A stretch of 64,000 bases of DNA. Source: Adineta ricciae. Taxonomy: Eukaryota; Rotifera; Eurotatoria; Adinetida; Adinetidae. Where the stretch lies: positions 1-64,000 of the forward strand of contig CAJNOJ010000256.1 in the NCBI GenBank assembly GCA_905250025.1, written 5' to 3'. Shown here piece by piece: positions 1-9,365 of this stretch; the stretch's first letter is position 1, and each line of letters begins with the position of its first letter. The position numbers and the translations under genes were made by a program. Below the pieces are notes generated by a model. It made no database searches. It was not told the DNA's origin and was given only the letters and a program-made list of their open reading frames with translations.

Positions 1-174
1 ATAATGATACGAACAAAGATTGTCCGTTGCGTCGTACAGCTGATACGTGTGTATTCGCCAAACTTTATCCAACATTTCGAATGACATCACTCTCTCTCGG
101 AATTCAGAAGACAATCGAATGGTTCCGAAATCAGTCGAGATATGTTTGACTTCGAAAAGTTTCAATATGATCAT
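1..174 (-). CDS. Hypothetical protein exon, cut by the window edge
   Basis: On the minus strand a frame stays open from an ATG at 172-174 to base 1 and runs out of the window (58 codons). The peptide is well mixed and charged, with stretches such as SEFRERVMSFEMLDKVWRIH, and does not look like random AT-rich translation. I do not recognise a family. The sequence belongs to haplotype A and has no counterpart in the B copy, whose similarity to A starts only around 785. It could be one exon of a longer gene or a decayed fragment. Confidence 0.3.
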   Translation of the reverse strand, partial: MIILKLFEVKHISTDFGTIRLSSEFRERVMSFEMLDKVWRIHTYQLYDATDNLCSYHY

Positions 175-1203
175 AGTCACGGATTTGATTGCCTTGATAA
201 GTCAATGGAGGATCAATCCAGAATGATTGTAGTGTTGATGATAAACGAAAATAAATAATTCTGTAGAAAATCTGAATTCTGAAAGTCGTTTTTCTGTATT
301 TGAAGTTGTTCGATCAGTGCTCGAGCTGAGCATGGTGTTAATAGGTAAGCATGTGTCCATCGTGATGCATTGAATTTTTGTGTGATAACAGTGAAAAAGC
401 ATAGAATGAAGATTTTTGAAAATGTTCATCTTCGAGAATTAATGATTAAACAGATGTTTTGTTCAGCCATTTCGTACCAAGTATCGACATGCTCCATAGT
501 GATTGCACATCGTCATTGTTGGTCATGAGTTAAAGATCGATTTTTCAAATTCAATCGTTCATAAACATGTGAAAGAGATGAATGGTATGTCGTTCGATTC
601 CATTGATAGACGGTTTTTAATTGCTGAAGTTCAGTTTTCGAATAATAATCATACGCGATACCGTCGTGATGATAAACTGAATAACCCCTGTTGATGGAAC
701 TCTCCAATTCGTTCAGTAGAACTAAATAAACATTGACAAGTTCACAAGAACCTCAGTTTAATCAATATACGAACCAAGGTTGAAGTCTTGAGGGTGTGAT
801 ACATCTGTGAACAAGGTCTTATTATTTGCCAAAGTATGGACTTGAAGTAGACTGTTTTCGTTGGATTCTATATGATCCTTCGAAATAAAAAGAAAGAAAG
901 GTTTTCGATCAGATTAAAGTCTGATGCTTCGAAAATTATATTCATGACTGAGTTGTACTTTTAATGAGAATCTTGTTACAATCATGTGTTTATGATTAGA
1001 ATAGCAAAAAATGGTTCCAATGAGTATTTATCCCAAGACAAGAGAATCTTTTTCATTCCCTTTTACAAATATGCATCGATTGGAAATGTAGTAATTACCG
1101 ACATGTCCCAGTTTTTTATTTCATAGGAAAAATCGAGACAAAATCATCGTATTACAATAGAAGTACTCATAGTAATCTTTTCGATAATGAATCAGTGTTC
1201 TTT
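175..1203. other. Intergenic, haplotype A, no confident gene
   Basis: I see only short open frames. One minus-strand frame of 64 codons (513-707) has ordinary composition but no recognisable motif; it might be an exon of the gene leaving the window at base 1. From about 785 to the wax synthase stop the sequence matches 9470-9895 closely. Upstream of 785 the two copies are unrelated. Confidence 0.5.
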
Positions 1204-2187
1204 TCAAAGACAAAAATCAGGTATGGGCACTTTTGGTATCCACTCTATGTTTATCAGTGGTGGTGGGTTCAGCACCAAAAATTCGGATCCTTGTCGAATA
1301 AATGGTGCAAGCATCAACGGCGCTGTTATGATCAGAAACACATGTGTGGTTAACCATCCAATATATCCAGGAAGTGGACGATTTAGATTCGCTTCGAAAC
1401 AACAAACTAAGCCATGCACGAAGAAAAACATAAATGCTGGAAATAATGCTGAGTAATCATCGAACAGAACCAATGCGAGATGAGCATGTAGGAGACCACT
1501 AACACTAAAAGTCATCAATCCAGCCATAGTCGGAGCTGAGAATTGTGTACAGATTGGTTGAAAGATAGATTCTTTGAGAACTGTATTCACAATCTGATTG
1601 TATCTTCGACCCCAAAACTCTCGTAAAGAAGTGCTTAAGATTGGTAAATTAGTAAATGATTCTAACGTATATTTGTTCCAAGTGAGTAGTCGAATGAAAA
1701 CAGCTTCGGAATCAAGGAAATAAGATATGCTTATCATTGACGAGTAAAACAAGAGAATTCTTGCAAAACTAACTCGTGTTTCACAACTGATTGACCATCG
1801 ATAAGTCCAATGGTTGACGAACAATTTCAGGACGATTAGAATAAGTTGTGTACTGATCGGCCACTGATTTCTCAGGGACTGTTGGGATCGAATAGGAAGA
1901 AAAGTCCAAAGAATTTTCGCGAGATATGATTGAAATGTTAATGGTGAATTCATTGTACAAACAGTTAGTTGAATCAAACGTATAAATGTCAACCAAGCTA
2001 TGGCTAAAATGATCACTGATGACGCGTAAAATGTTGGTAGATCTTGACAAGTGATCCAAGTTAATAAGCCACATGGAAATAATGTGAGGAGAAATCGAAG
2101 AAAACCATATGGAATAGGACGAATGACATAGTAAGAGATGATTATATATGCAATCCAGCTGAGAAGAATTGACGAGGACAGAGTCAT
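1204..2187 (-). CDS. Wax synthase-like membrane O-acyltransferase, copy A
   Basis: A predicted polytopic membrane enzyme expected to transfer a fatty acyl group from acyl-CoA to a fatty alcohol (wax ester synthesis, ER membrane). The chain is dominated by hydrophobic segments. It carries REFWGRRYNQIV (about residue 188 from the chosen start) and, some 43 residues on, SGLLHAHLAL with the likely catalytic His, the arrangement of wax synthase/MBOAT_2 proteins. An upstream in-frame ATG at 2274 would add 29 residues, but the B copy is out of frame there, so I take the shared Met at 2187 (MTLSSS). At about 327 residues it has normal family length, and it is intronless. It is transcribed divergently from GT61, 231 bp away. 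Substrate is not deducible; another MBOAT-type acyltransferase is possible. Confidence 0.75.
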   Translation of the reverse strand: MTLSSSILLSWIAYIIISYYVIRPIPYGFLRFLLTLFPCGLLTWITCQDLPTFYASSVIILAIAWLTFIRLIQLTVCTMNSPLTFQSYLAKILWTFLPIRSQQSLRNQWPISTQLILIVLKLFVNHWTYRWSISCETRVSFARILLFYSSMISISYFLDSEAVFIRLLTWNKYTLESFTNLPILSTSLREFWGRRYNQIVNTVLKESIFQPICTQFSAPTMAGLMTFSVSGLLHAHLALVLFDDYSALFPAFMFFFVHGLVCCFEANLNRPLPGYIGWLTTHVFLIITAPLMLAPFIRQGSEFLVLNPPPLINIEWIPKVPIPDFCL

Positions 2188-2418
2188 GGTATAGTAAAAT
2201 GCACTGATTTCTTTCTTTTGTATATTTATTATCTTTTCAAAGATATGCTCATTTGATAACCTTGAATGAGTCATTGTTCGTTTGCAAAGAATAGAACAGT
2301 GTGGTTGTTACGAACATCGCTTTTTTTCTGTCAGAACGAAAAAAGAAAAAGGCACGTATGTAAACAATTCTGTTAAATTTTACAATCGAACGGATGACGG
2401 TAAAAATCAGAAGTTTAA
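2188..2418. promoter_or_regulatory. Shared head-to-head promoter interval (wax synthase / GT61)
   Basis: The start codons of the two divergent genes are only 231 bp apart, so both promoters must lie here or overlap. The same spacing and most of the sequence recur in haplotype B (10880-11106). I see no clear TATA box in either direction. The bidirectional role is inferred from geometry. Confidence 0.45.
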
Positions 2419-4014
2419 ATGTTAACCAAACGACGAATCTTAGCATTACTCAAATTGATCGCAGTTTCATTTTGCATTGTTTTACTGCAAAAAAGTTACG
2501 TTCCACTATGGAATCATTCGACGCCAATAGATCAAACAAATAGAACATTGGAAACACGAATTCGTTGTATAGGTCCACTGATCAATCAATCCTGTTTATT
2601 CGAAAATCTCTATTATATCAATGGCGAATTTATCATTTTAACAGTCAACGGAACGTCGCTACCAGATTATTCTGTTCGAACGAATTCGCTTCAGCTTTGG
2701 CCAAAAGTACGACAAAAGCGTGTTTTTGATTCTTATTCGTCTCTGGAACATTTCGTTCGAACAATTGCTGAACCGACAAGTATTCCTGATGTCACTGTTT
2801 ATTTTATTCAAGATTGGCAATACAATATTGGTCATGCATTATTTGACGGACTGTACCCTGCTTATCTTGCTTTGATTCGTTTCTCTCCTCGACATCTTCA
2901 TCCATTTCGACTATTTACAGATTTTCGTGATTGTGATAAATGTTGGACTGAAGACATCTATCAACGATTCTCTGGCCTGCCAATTATCAAAGAGCTTCAG
3001 TTCATGCAGACGTCCACGCGGCGATGGTTTATGTTCGAAGAGATCATTATGGGAAGTGGAATGATGTGTCAACGTTGTACGCAAACAAATTTTCAATTAC
3101 CTGGTGGAATTGAACTGGACGGCTCACGGCTCTTTCGTGATCGAATGTATCGCCAGCATGGATTATTACCACCAAGAGTTCGACATCGATCGTCATCTGA
3201 ATATCGAACATCAAATGATGTTCTTCGCACTTATGTGATTCATAATAAACGTTTTCACGAGGATGATATTCAACAGATTCAAGACGCCATCGCTGAGATC
3301 AACAACTATACGCATTTCTTTAAAAAGGAACAACAGCAGCAGCAGCACCCGTTAATTCACATATCTTATCTTCACTATGAAGATATACCACTTCGCAATT
3401 TGACTCCGTCACTATTTCAAGATAACAAATTCATTGCACAATTACGTCTCTTACGACAGATGGACATTCATATAAGTGCGCCGGGGACAGGTCAAATGTA
3501 TCAAACGTTTTTACCGGACGGTTCTATTCATATCAATCTCGGTGGTTTAAAACCCGATGGGTCAGATAAAACAAAGAAAGTGTTTACTTCGTTCGGCGAA
3601 CAATATATGACAAGCGGGACACCGTATATCAAAGGTCTTTATTACCCAATTAATGAACGAGTAAAAGGGATTCGACAAGATGAGGTTGTGCGATTAGTCC
3701 GACAAGCAGCGAAATTAATCCTTGATGGGTTCGCCATACCAGTGAATCCATATGATAACTTGGCGAACGATGGACAATTGTTTATAGAAATGTGTGCTAA
3801 AGATCCAGTTTTTTGTTCGTTAGTAACAACAAGACCTGCACAAACACATTTTCCGTGTTTTAACTTTTGGATTGAAGAGCTTATTCATGAGTATCGACAA
3901 TGGAAAGTGGGAGGAGTAGTTGACAATCAAAAAAATCTCACTTGTACATACGATCAAACTTTACTACGACAACTAAGACAGAAGTACAGAATTACACACA
4001 ACTGTTCGTTTTGA
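2419..4014 (+). CDS. GT61-family glycosyltransferase, copy A
   Basis: A 531-residue type II membrane protein, probably Golgi or ER lumenal. After a short basic N-terminus there is one hydrophobic anchor (about residues 8-25), then NxT/NxS glycosylation sites and the catalytic region. Family-like blocks are QDWQYNIGHALFDGLYPAYL (from about residue 130) and HISAPGTGQMYQTFLPDGS (from about 352), characteristic of the DUF563/GT61 fold shared by EOGT and plant xylosyl- and arabinosyltransferases. Donor and acceptor cannot be read from the sequence. The gene is intronless. A glutamine run near residue 310 is longer than in B. An AATAAA signal lies at 4062-4067. It converges on the glutamate receptor with a 75 bp gap. 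Confidence 0.8.
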   Translation: MLTKRRILALLKLIAVSFCIVLLQKSYVPLWNHSTPIDQTNRTLETRIRCIGPLINQSCLFENLYYINGEFIILTVNGTSLPDYSVRTNSLQLWPKVRQKRVFDSYSSLEHFVRTIAEPTSIPDVTVYFIQDWQYNIGHALFDGLYPAYLALIRFSPRHLHPFRLFTDFRDCDKCWTEDIYQRFSGLPIIKELQFMQTSTRRWFMFEEIIMGSGMMCQRCTQTNFQLPGGIELDGSRLFRDRMYRQHGLLPPRVRHRSSSEYRTSNDVLRTYVIHNKRFHEDDIQQIQDAIAEINNYTHFFKKEQQQQQHPLIHISYLHYEDIPLRNLTPSLFQDNKFIAQLRLLRQMDIHISAPGTGQMYQTFLPDGSIHINLGGLKPDGSDKTKKVFTSFGEQYMTSGTPYIKGLYYPINERVKGIRQDEVVRLVRQAAKLILDGFAIPVNPYDNLANDGQLFIEMCAKDPVFCSLVTTRPAQTHFPCFNFWIEELIHEYRQWKVGGVVDNQKNLTCTYDQTLLRQLRQKYRITHNCSF

Positions 4015-4042
4015 AAAGCCTAGATCCTATATAGTTATTTCT

Positions 4043-4067
4043 TTTATTTGTACTAAATAACAATAAA
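4043..4067. terminator. Crossed poly(A) signals of two convergent genes
   Basis: AATAAA for GT61 is at 4062-4067 on the plus strand. The reverse complement TTTATT at 4043-4048 serves the receptor on the minus strand. Each signal lies beyond the other on its own transcript, so the two 3' ends should overlap by some tens of bases. In B the plus-strand signal is the weaker form ATTAAA (12742-12747). Confidence 0.5.
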
Positions 4068-4089
4068 AAACATCTTTTAAAAGAAAAAG

Positions 4090-6762
4090 TCATGTATGAC
4101 GATGCGACGGAACGAAAGGCAAATGGTCTGAATATGAAAGACTAGGGCCAGGAGTAGGCGGTGGAGGAGTATCAAGCGCTATGTCGCTTGAGATAACTAC
4201 TTTCGATCCGTAATGTTTGTGTAATATCCTTCCTATGTACATTAGTAACGATAGAAGACTAATAACTCCAAAGACAGCAAACAAATCAGCGATGGCTTCA
4301 AATGGTAAATCTGTTGGATCTGATGTTCCTGAGTCCTGTGCACATGTTGTTGCCTGAAACCATTTTCTTTGCAACTCATTGAACACATTTGCTTCACGGA
4401 ATGATAATACGGTGACATCCAGGATCTGTTCATATAACCACTTCTTTGGATACATGATTCCGAATGAACTATGATCGAAACCGGCACCGACGAGAGTCAA
4501 ATTGCAATAGACGGCACTGGTCGCGTACTCGACGACACCTGAATCCATGATTGATGCATCGATAACTTTATTTAATAACTTTTCGTACATATCTTCTTTG
4601 GTTGTTAACGGATAATAATTTCGACTACCACCAGTGATTTCTCGAAGAAAATAATCTTCAATCGAAGTACCTACAAGAATGCCAATTCGATTGTATGGAA
4701 CTTTTCCATTTTTAATATCGTCAATGCCGGCGATGAAATCTTGTGATTGAGAGAGAGTTAACTTCGCTGTTAACGTTGCTTGATATGCGGCAATGAGAAC
4801 GACGCTGACGACGTATATACCGCTTGTCAGGATGCGACCAGGTGATGTTTTTGCTTGGAAGTCAACACCGTATCCAATAAGTGTCCCAATTGCATACCAA
4901 ATGCTCATTCCAATGCGAGAAATTACTGGCTTCTTTCTGAGTTCTGCATGGCGTACTTCATAGAAGTAAATTAGCAAAGCAGACCAAAGAACGACGAGTG
5001 CGATCATGATCCAGAGAATTACTGGAAATGGTTTCAAAAAGGCGAAACGACCATAACTTTCGGAAGTTTTCTTTCGAATGATTAACCGTAATGTGTTGTC
5101 AAAGATTGACTCAGAAAACGACACTTTTTCTCTTCGGACGGCTAAAATTGTGATATCTCCAACTATCACATCGAATTGGTCATTTACTATTAAATCAGGC
5201 AGACTGCTATATGTAACATTTTGAGGTATTAAAGTGACATTTGCGATAAATCCCATTTTTTCTTGTAGACGATAAACCAAATCAACGGCATAGCCGACTA
5301 ATTTTGCTTTCTTATTTCCATATTCATCTGTAATTTCTTTCTCCATAGCAAATGGAACTGTTTCTTTAACACCAATACGTAATGTAACGCCGTGAATGGA
5401 TGCGTAACCGGTTGGTATAGTTAAAGATTGACCAGGCCAAACAATAATGTTTTTTTCAGCATGTTGGGTCCAGTCAGCTGATCCGGTCGATACTAGGACT
5501 GGAACAAAGTTAAGAGTTTTGGAAAAACGTTGAACATTTTTCACAATGTAATAGGAACCGTTGATTCGATCTGTTGTATTGGTAAAAAATTGAACAGAAC
5601 CTGTCACACCCAGGAAAGTATTTGTATTAAGTATATCAAATATTGAATGCATATTTAGAGCACGTCGGTCGAAACAAAACGAAGTATTCGTAAATCCAAT
5701 GCACGATGAAAAATTGCTGTTGGAGCACAATCGTGAAAATGATTCAATCAACGCCCATGTTGCATCAAATGCAAACAATGTGTAATAATCAACGTTTGCT
5801 GTGCCAGGAAACGATTCAGGTTCATACGTCTTCCAGATGGTATACGCATCATTTAACAATGTTTGATTTACTGGTGCGCCTGCCAGATTTCCTACCACAG
5901 GACTAATGGATAATATTCCAACTAAGCGATCATACCAAGTGTCGTTGAAATCTGTTAATGCAACATCGCCGCCCAATATCCATGTAAATAATGGGCCAAC
6001 TACATCTGCTTTGAGACCGCTTTGTAGAATTAGTGTTGCATAAGTCGAATCAGCCCAAACGATTACGGTTCGTGCTAAACTGTGTGTCAATATACCTTTC
6101 AAATCACCCCGAATGGCCAATGTTGTCATATCGAAGATCATCGTGTCTGTAACAGTTATATTGCTATCAGCAAACGCATCAGAAAGGGCTTTAACGCCTC
6201 CCGTTCCAAATTCATCATTTTGGTAAATAATGATACACATTGTCCAATTGAATCGCACAAACAGTTTAGCCATAGCCAAAGCTGCGTCATTATCCGAAGG
6301 TACTGTACGATAAAAACTGGGATATTCTATTCGATCGGACAGTTTAGGGTCAGTTGCACCATAGGATATGATGGGAATATCGATATCTTCAGTAAATGGT
6401 GCAAGTACATGTGCTTCTCGCGAAACTGACGGTCCAACAATACCGACAATATTGGAAGTCGACACTGCTTCACACGTCATACGAAGAGCGTTCATGGGAC
6501 TACCTGACGTTGTTTCAAGACGCCAGCCCAAATATTCACCTCCGACAGTTATACCGTATTGATGAGAAAGCAGTATAGCCGAGTAGAACATCGCACGAGT
6601 TTGATAATACCATGACTGAATATTAGTGATATCAGTGATATTTTGTGAAAGATATAGTAGCTGAACTGCTGATGAATTCGCTGAAGGCCAAGTTCCTTCT
6701 ACTTGTCGTTGAACAAAAAGGAAATACAAACATAAGCACTGAAACTTCCATACGAACGTCAT
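4090..6762 (-). CDS. Ionotropic glutamate receptor with K+-channel-like GYG pore, copy A
   Basis: An 890-residue ligand-gated channel subunit for the plasma membrane. Order: signal peptide (about 1-24, ending near QVEGTWP), amino-terminal clamshell domain of the ANF-receptor type (IVGIVGPSVSREAHVLAPF, IPIISYGATDPKLSDR), ligand lobe S1 (LRIGVKETVPFAMEKE; AVRREKVSFSES with the conserved amino-acid-binding Arg), M1, re-entrant pore loop, M3 (AAYQATLTAKLTLSQ, cognate of SYTANLAAF), S2 (GTSIEDYFLR, MDSGVVEYATS), M4 and a short Pro-rich tail. The pore loop reads TLIGYGVD at 627-634, close to the TTVGYGD filter of potassium channels and unlike the Q/R/N-site loop of animal AMPA or NMDA receptors. 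A K+-selective bdelloid receptor with a GYG signature (AvGluR1, Adineta vaga) is known, so this is probably a relative. Intronless. Confidence 0.9.
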   Translation of the reverse strand: MTFVWKFQCLCLYFLFVQRQVEGTWPSANSSAVQLLYLSQNITDITNIQSWYYQTRAMFYSAILLSHQYGITVGGEYLGWRLETTSGSPMNALRMTCEAVSTSNIVGIVGPSVSREAHVLAPFTEDIDIPIISYGATDPKLSDRIEYPSFYRTVPSDNDAALAMAKLFVRFNWTMCIIIYQNDEFGTGGVKALSDAFADSNITVTDTMIFDMTTLAIRGDLKGILTHSLARTVIVWADSTYATLILQSGLKADVVGPLFTWILGGDVALTDFNDTWYDRLVGILSISPVVGNLAGAPVNQTLLNDAYTIWKTYEPESFPGTANVDYYTLFAFDATWALIESFSRLCSNSNFSSCIGFTNTSFCFDRRALNMHSIFDILNTNTFLGVTGSVQFFTNTTDRINGSYYIVKNVQRFSKTLNFVPVLVSTGSADWTQHAEKNIIVWPGQSLTIPTGYASIHGVTLRIGVKETVPFAMEKEITDEYGNKKAKLVGYAVDLVYRLQEKMGFIANVTLIPQNVTYSSLPDLIVNDQFDVIVGDITILAVRREKVSFSESIFDNTLRLIIRKKTSESYGRFAFLKPFPVILWIMIALVVLWSALLIYFYEVRHAELRKKPVISRIGMSIWYAIGTLIGYGVDFQAKTSPGRILTSGIYVVSVVLIAAYQATLTAKLTLSQSQDFIAGIDDIKNGKVPYNRIGILVGTSIEDYFLREITGGSRNYYPLTTKEDMYEKLLNKVIDASIMDSGVVEYATSAVYCNLTLVGAGFDHSSFGIMYPKKWLYEQILDVTVLSFREANVFNELQRKWFQATTCAQDSGTSDPTDLPFEAIADLFAVFGVISLLSLLMYIGRILHKHYGSKVVISSDIALDTPPPPTPGPSLSYSDHLPFVPSHRHT

Positions 6763-7714
6763 CGCAATCTGAAAAGAAACTATTTGTCATAAAGGCTCTG
6801 ATTTTTCTTTCGTTTTATGTATACACGTAAAGGTTAATATCGAATATAAAGAAAAACATTATGCATGGTTAATTCTGAATAGGTATTAAATTATATACAT
6901 ACATGTGTCTGTAGGAGAAAACCAAGCGCATGCACTTCCTCTTTATTTTCGAATATAATACATCGAATAACACTACATCATAGTGACACAACGCATAACC
7001 TAACTGCATTATTTTTTCACCTGGGTAAACAATTTTCTCCAACCATTTCAAATCATGATATTGTACCATTTCATACTTTTCTTCATAATTAAATATCGAT
7101 TCTCTCTACTCGAATATAACATAGCAGTGAAGACATCACACGGATTTCGTAAAGTTACCTTTGACGACTAGAAATGAATATATGCGTGTGCTATGGAGAA
7201 TACAAATCATATGCATGTAGTAGCGTTCCAGTATCACAGATAATCAGTGAAATAATACGATCAAACAGAATCATCTCACCCTCAAGCACCGCTTGAGATC
7301 TGAAAACGACTGGGTCGGTATTGAAAAATTTTCAATTTATCAGTTCTGAAACATAATTCTGATAATTCTTTATAGAGAAGTTTGATGAATATTTCCTTGC
7401 CTCTCTGTTCGTTGCGCAATATTTTTATTTGATGTATTTTAGATTTATTGAATACGACAAGATGATTATAAGGTATAATTTTTTTGCAATATCTACGTGA
7501 AAAATTGATCTGCCTCTAATTTGTTTAATCTAAGCTTATGGAGGATAGGCTGTTGCTGGAAGGCATCTACAGAAAGTTTTTCTATAAGCAAGAAGCCATG
7601 TTTAAGAGTGTACTAGAGAAAGGTCACTACAGTTGCAGTTGCGGGTTCAGTTGAAACATGATGTAACTTTGGTTAGCAGGAATAACAAAGAGCAGAAGTC
7701 ATCTGCCTTTAATA
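6763..7714. other. Intergenic between glutamate receptor and deaminase-like gene, copy A
   Basis: This stretch holds the receptor's upstream region and the deaminase-like gene's 3' side. It is alignable with 15446-16417 over its whole length, with scattered substitutions and small indels. No open frame or RNA gene is convincing. A small perfect hairpin (TCAAGCACCGCTTGA, near 7293) is present in both copies. Confidence 0.5.
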
Positions 7715-8794
7715 TTATAATTGGGTATTTTTCTTGCTATTAATATGTGTATCATCGTCATCATCCGAACGTGATCGCTCAAGAATCGAAGCAACCGGAG
7801 CAGCACCAATAGGCGGATTAGTATCCGACTGATTTGAGTCATTAGTAGGTTGTTGCCGGATATTGTGAGCAGGTATTGTTGCACCACTTGCAATAGAAGC
7901 AATAACAGTTTGCTCAGATTCAGCCATAGATGGACTTGATTTGAATTTCAATAGTTGCCGATATATTCCATGAACAGCAGCTGTAGCGGCGCTAGCATGA
8001 GGACAAAGAACATACAAGAAATGTTGATCGCTATCCCCACGCACTTTAGGACTTGGATTCACTCGAAGATTGCACTGGCCAGTCAGACTATATGCGAACG
8101 CATATGTGTACTTATTAGTGTTTGTATACAACACTAAAGTGCGCTCCGTGGAGTCTTTATTATTAGTATCACCCGATGCTTTCAAGGCCTTCGCCACTTC
8201 TTCACCATTCACATTGACTGCATAGGCGCGAATATCAATTGGGTCTTTTAGCTTGCGTATGTCGTTAAAAAAGTCTCCTGGATCCGTGGACCGTGAGTCC
8301 ATCGAGTAAATTACAGTACGGTCAAATTCTAATTTAATTTCGTGTTTAAGAGCTTCATTAACTGCTGTATCATTCTTACAAAGGACAAAAGTAGATAAAA
8401 TACTTTTCCAGTTATCATAAATAAAATCGAATTTCTTCTTTGATTCCTCATTTTTTGCCTTCGACTCTTCATTTGAATTTCCGAATTTCGTACTATAATC
8501 TTCATAAAGTCTTTCCTTGTCCCACTCTTCGTGAGTAACGGTCTGACAAACAAATGCTATATGCGCCATAACATCTGTAGTCCAGTTGGCAGTACTTTCC
8601 TGGGTAGGAGTCTTGTCTTCGTCTTCATTCGTATTTTCACCAGTAGGTACAATTGTATTTTGATCGCGTAGTAATTGTTCGACGTCTGGATGAACAATAA
8701 CATATCCAGTTGAATACGTTTCTTTTAAATCCACATTTTCTAATGGTGGATCTAAGTTTGAGTTGTTTACATTCCAAAAACAATACTTTTTCAT
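7715..8794 (-). CDS. Deaminase-like protein, C-terminal domain only, copy A (truncated by the assembly)
   Basis: This is the haplotype A version of the last third of the gene intact at 16418-19756. It starts at MKKYCFWNVNNSN, an internal position of the full protein, because the sequence folds back on itself just upstream (8817-8976) and then meets an N. The matching N-terminal piece is at 20794-21416; about 1.4 kb between them is not represented in A. The region carries no catalytic motif and belongs to the unknown C-terminal domain. Its tail differs from B: ILERSRSDDDDD here against ILKRPRSDDDDD there, and here it extends further to THINSKKNTQL. Treat as one allele of the B gene, not a separate gene. 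Confidence 0.8.
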   Translation of the reverse strand: MKKYCFWNVNNSNLDPPLENVDLKETYSTGYVIVHPDVEQLLRDQNTIVPTGENTNEDEDKTPTQESTANWTTDVMAHIAFVCQTVTHEEWDKERLYEDYSTKFGNSNEESKAKNEESKKKFDFIYDNWKSILSTFVLCKNDTAVNEALKHEIKLEFDRTVIYSMDSRSTDPGDFFNDIRKLKDPIDIRAYAVNVNGEEVAKALKASGDTNNKDSTERTLVLYTNTNKYTYAFAYSLTGQCNLRVNPSPKVRGDSDQHFLYVLCPHASAATAAVHGIYRQLLKFKSSPSMAESEQTVIASIASGATIPAHNIRQQPTNDSNQSDTNPPIGAAPVASILERSRSDDDDDTHINSKKNTQL

Positions 8795-8976
8795 CGCTGC
8801 AAAATAATTAATTCAAAGGTGCATCTCGAGTGTATTTTTGCAGCGATGAAAAAGTATTGTTTTTGGAATGTAAACAACTCAAACTTAGATCCACCATTAG
8901 AAAATGTGGATTTAAAAGAAACGTATTCAACTGGATATGTTATTGTTCATCCAGACGTCGAACAATTACTACGCGA
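8660..8976. repeat. Fold-back (inverted) junction in the deaminase-like gene
   Basis: The sequence 8817-8976 is the reverse complement of about 8660-8800, so the gene reads inward from both sides. The right arm continues with the true upstream sequence (compare the reverse complement near 17470-17515) for about 20 bases before turning. It ends at the N at 8977. Such inverted chimeras are typical of amplified DNA or mis-assembly; a real palindrome is less likely. Confidence 0.75.
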
Positions 8977-8977
8977 N
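8977..8977. other. Scaffold join (single N): haplotype A to B
   Basis: One ambiguous base separates the folded-back deaminase sequence from unrelated sequence that leads into the second (B) copy of the wax synthase cluster. The other single-N joins are at 19111, 20793, 31786, 33473 and 56914. At each, unrelated or overlapping sequence abuts. Confidence 0.85.
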
Positions 8978-9365
8978 AAGAAGCAGACAACTAGCACGAT
9001 GGGTCATTGCAGCCGTGATTGTTTTAACACTACTTTCACATGTTCACGATCCATACTATCGGCGGCTGATCACCGATGTGGATGAGAATGATCAGAGAAT
9101 CTGGTGTTTTGCTGATTACCCGCCAATAGTTCATACCTACAACTATCTCGTCAACCTCGTTCACTTTCTTGATCCTCTGAGCATCTGAAAGAGCAATTAT
9201 ATCGACATAAACATCTGTTGATATCTCCACTAACATTAGTTGTGGTGAGCACACCTCGTCTAATTCTGTTATTTCTGAGTGGATGAATGTTCTTGGATAT
9301 TTTGTATCATTTGTACCTCCGATCTTGACATTTGTACTGCCATCTACCAATTATCGGAAAGAATT
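8978..9365 (+). pseudogene. Rhodopsin-like (FMRFamide-receptor type) GPCR fragment
   Basis: The first frame reads a transmembrane helix 4 and second extracellular loop: RQLARWVIAAVIVLTLLSHV, then WCFADYPPIVHTYNYLVNLV. After a short break the next frame gives an intracellular loop and helix 6-7 like piece: KEQLYRHKHLLISPLTLVVV, PRLILLFLSE and NVLGYFVSFVPPILTFVLPS, ending YRKEF. This order is common to the large bdelloid GPCR family. The end of helix 5 and part of the helix 6-7 link are missing and the frame shifts, so it is non-functional as given. The 5' part is lost at the N join. It is found only in haplotype B. Confidence 0.6.

Noticed and set aside
2188-2274. Long N-terminus of wax synthase in copy A
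   Set aside because: A 2-bp difference puts the same stretch out of frame in B, while the frame from MTLSSS on is shared.
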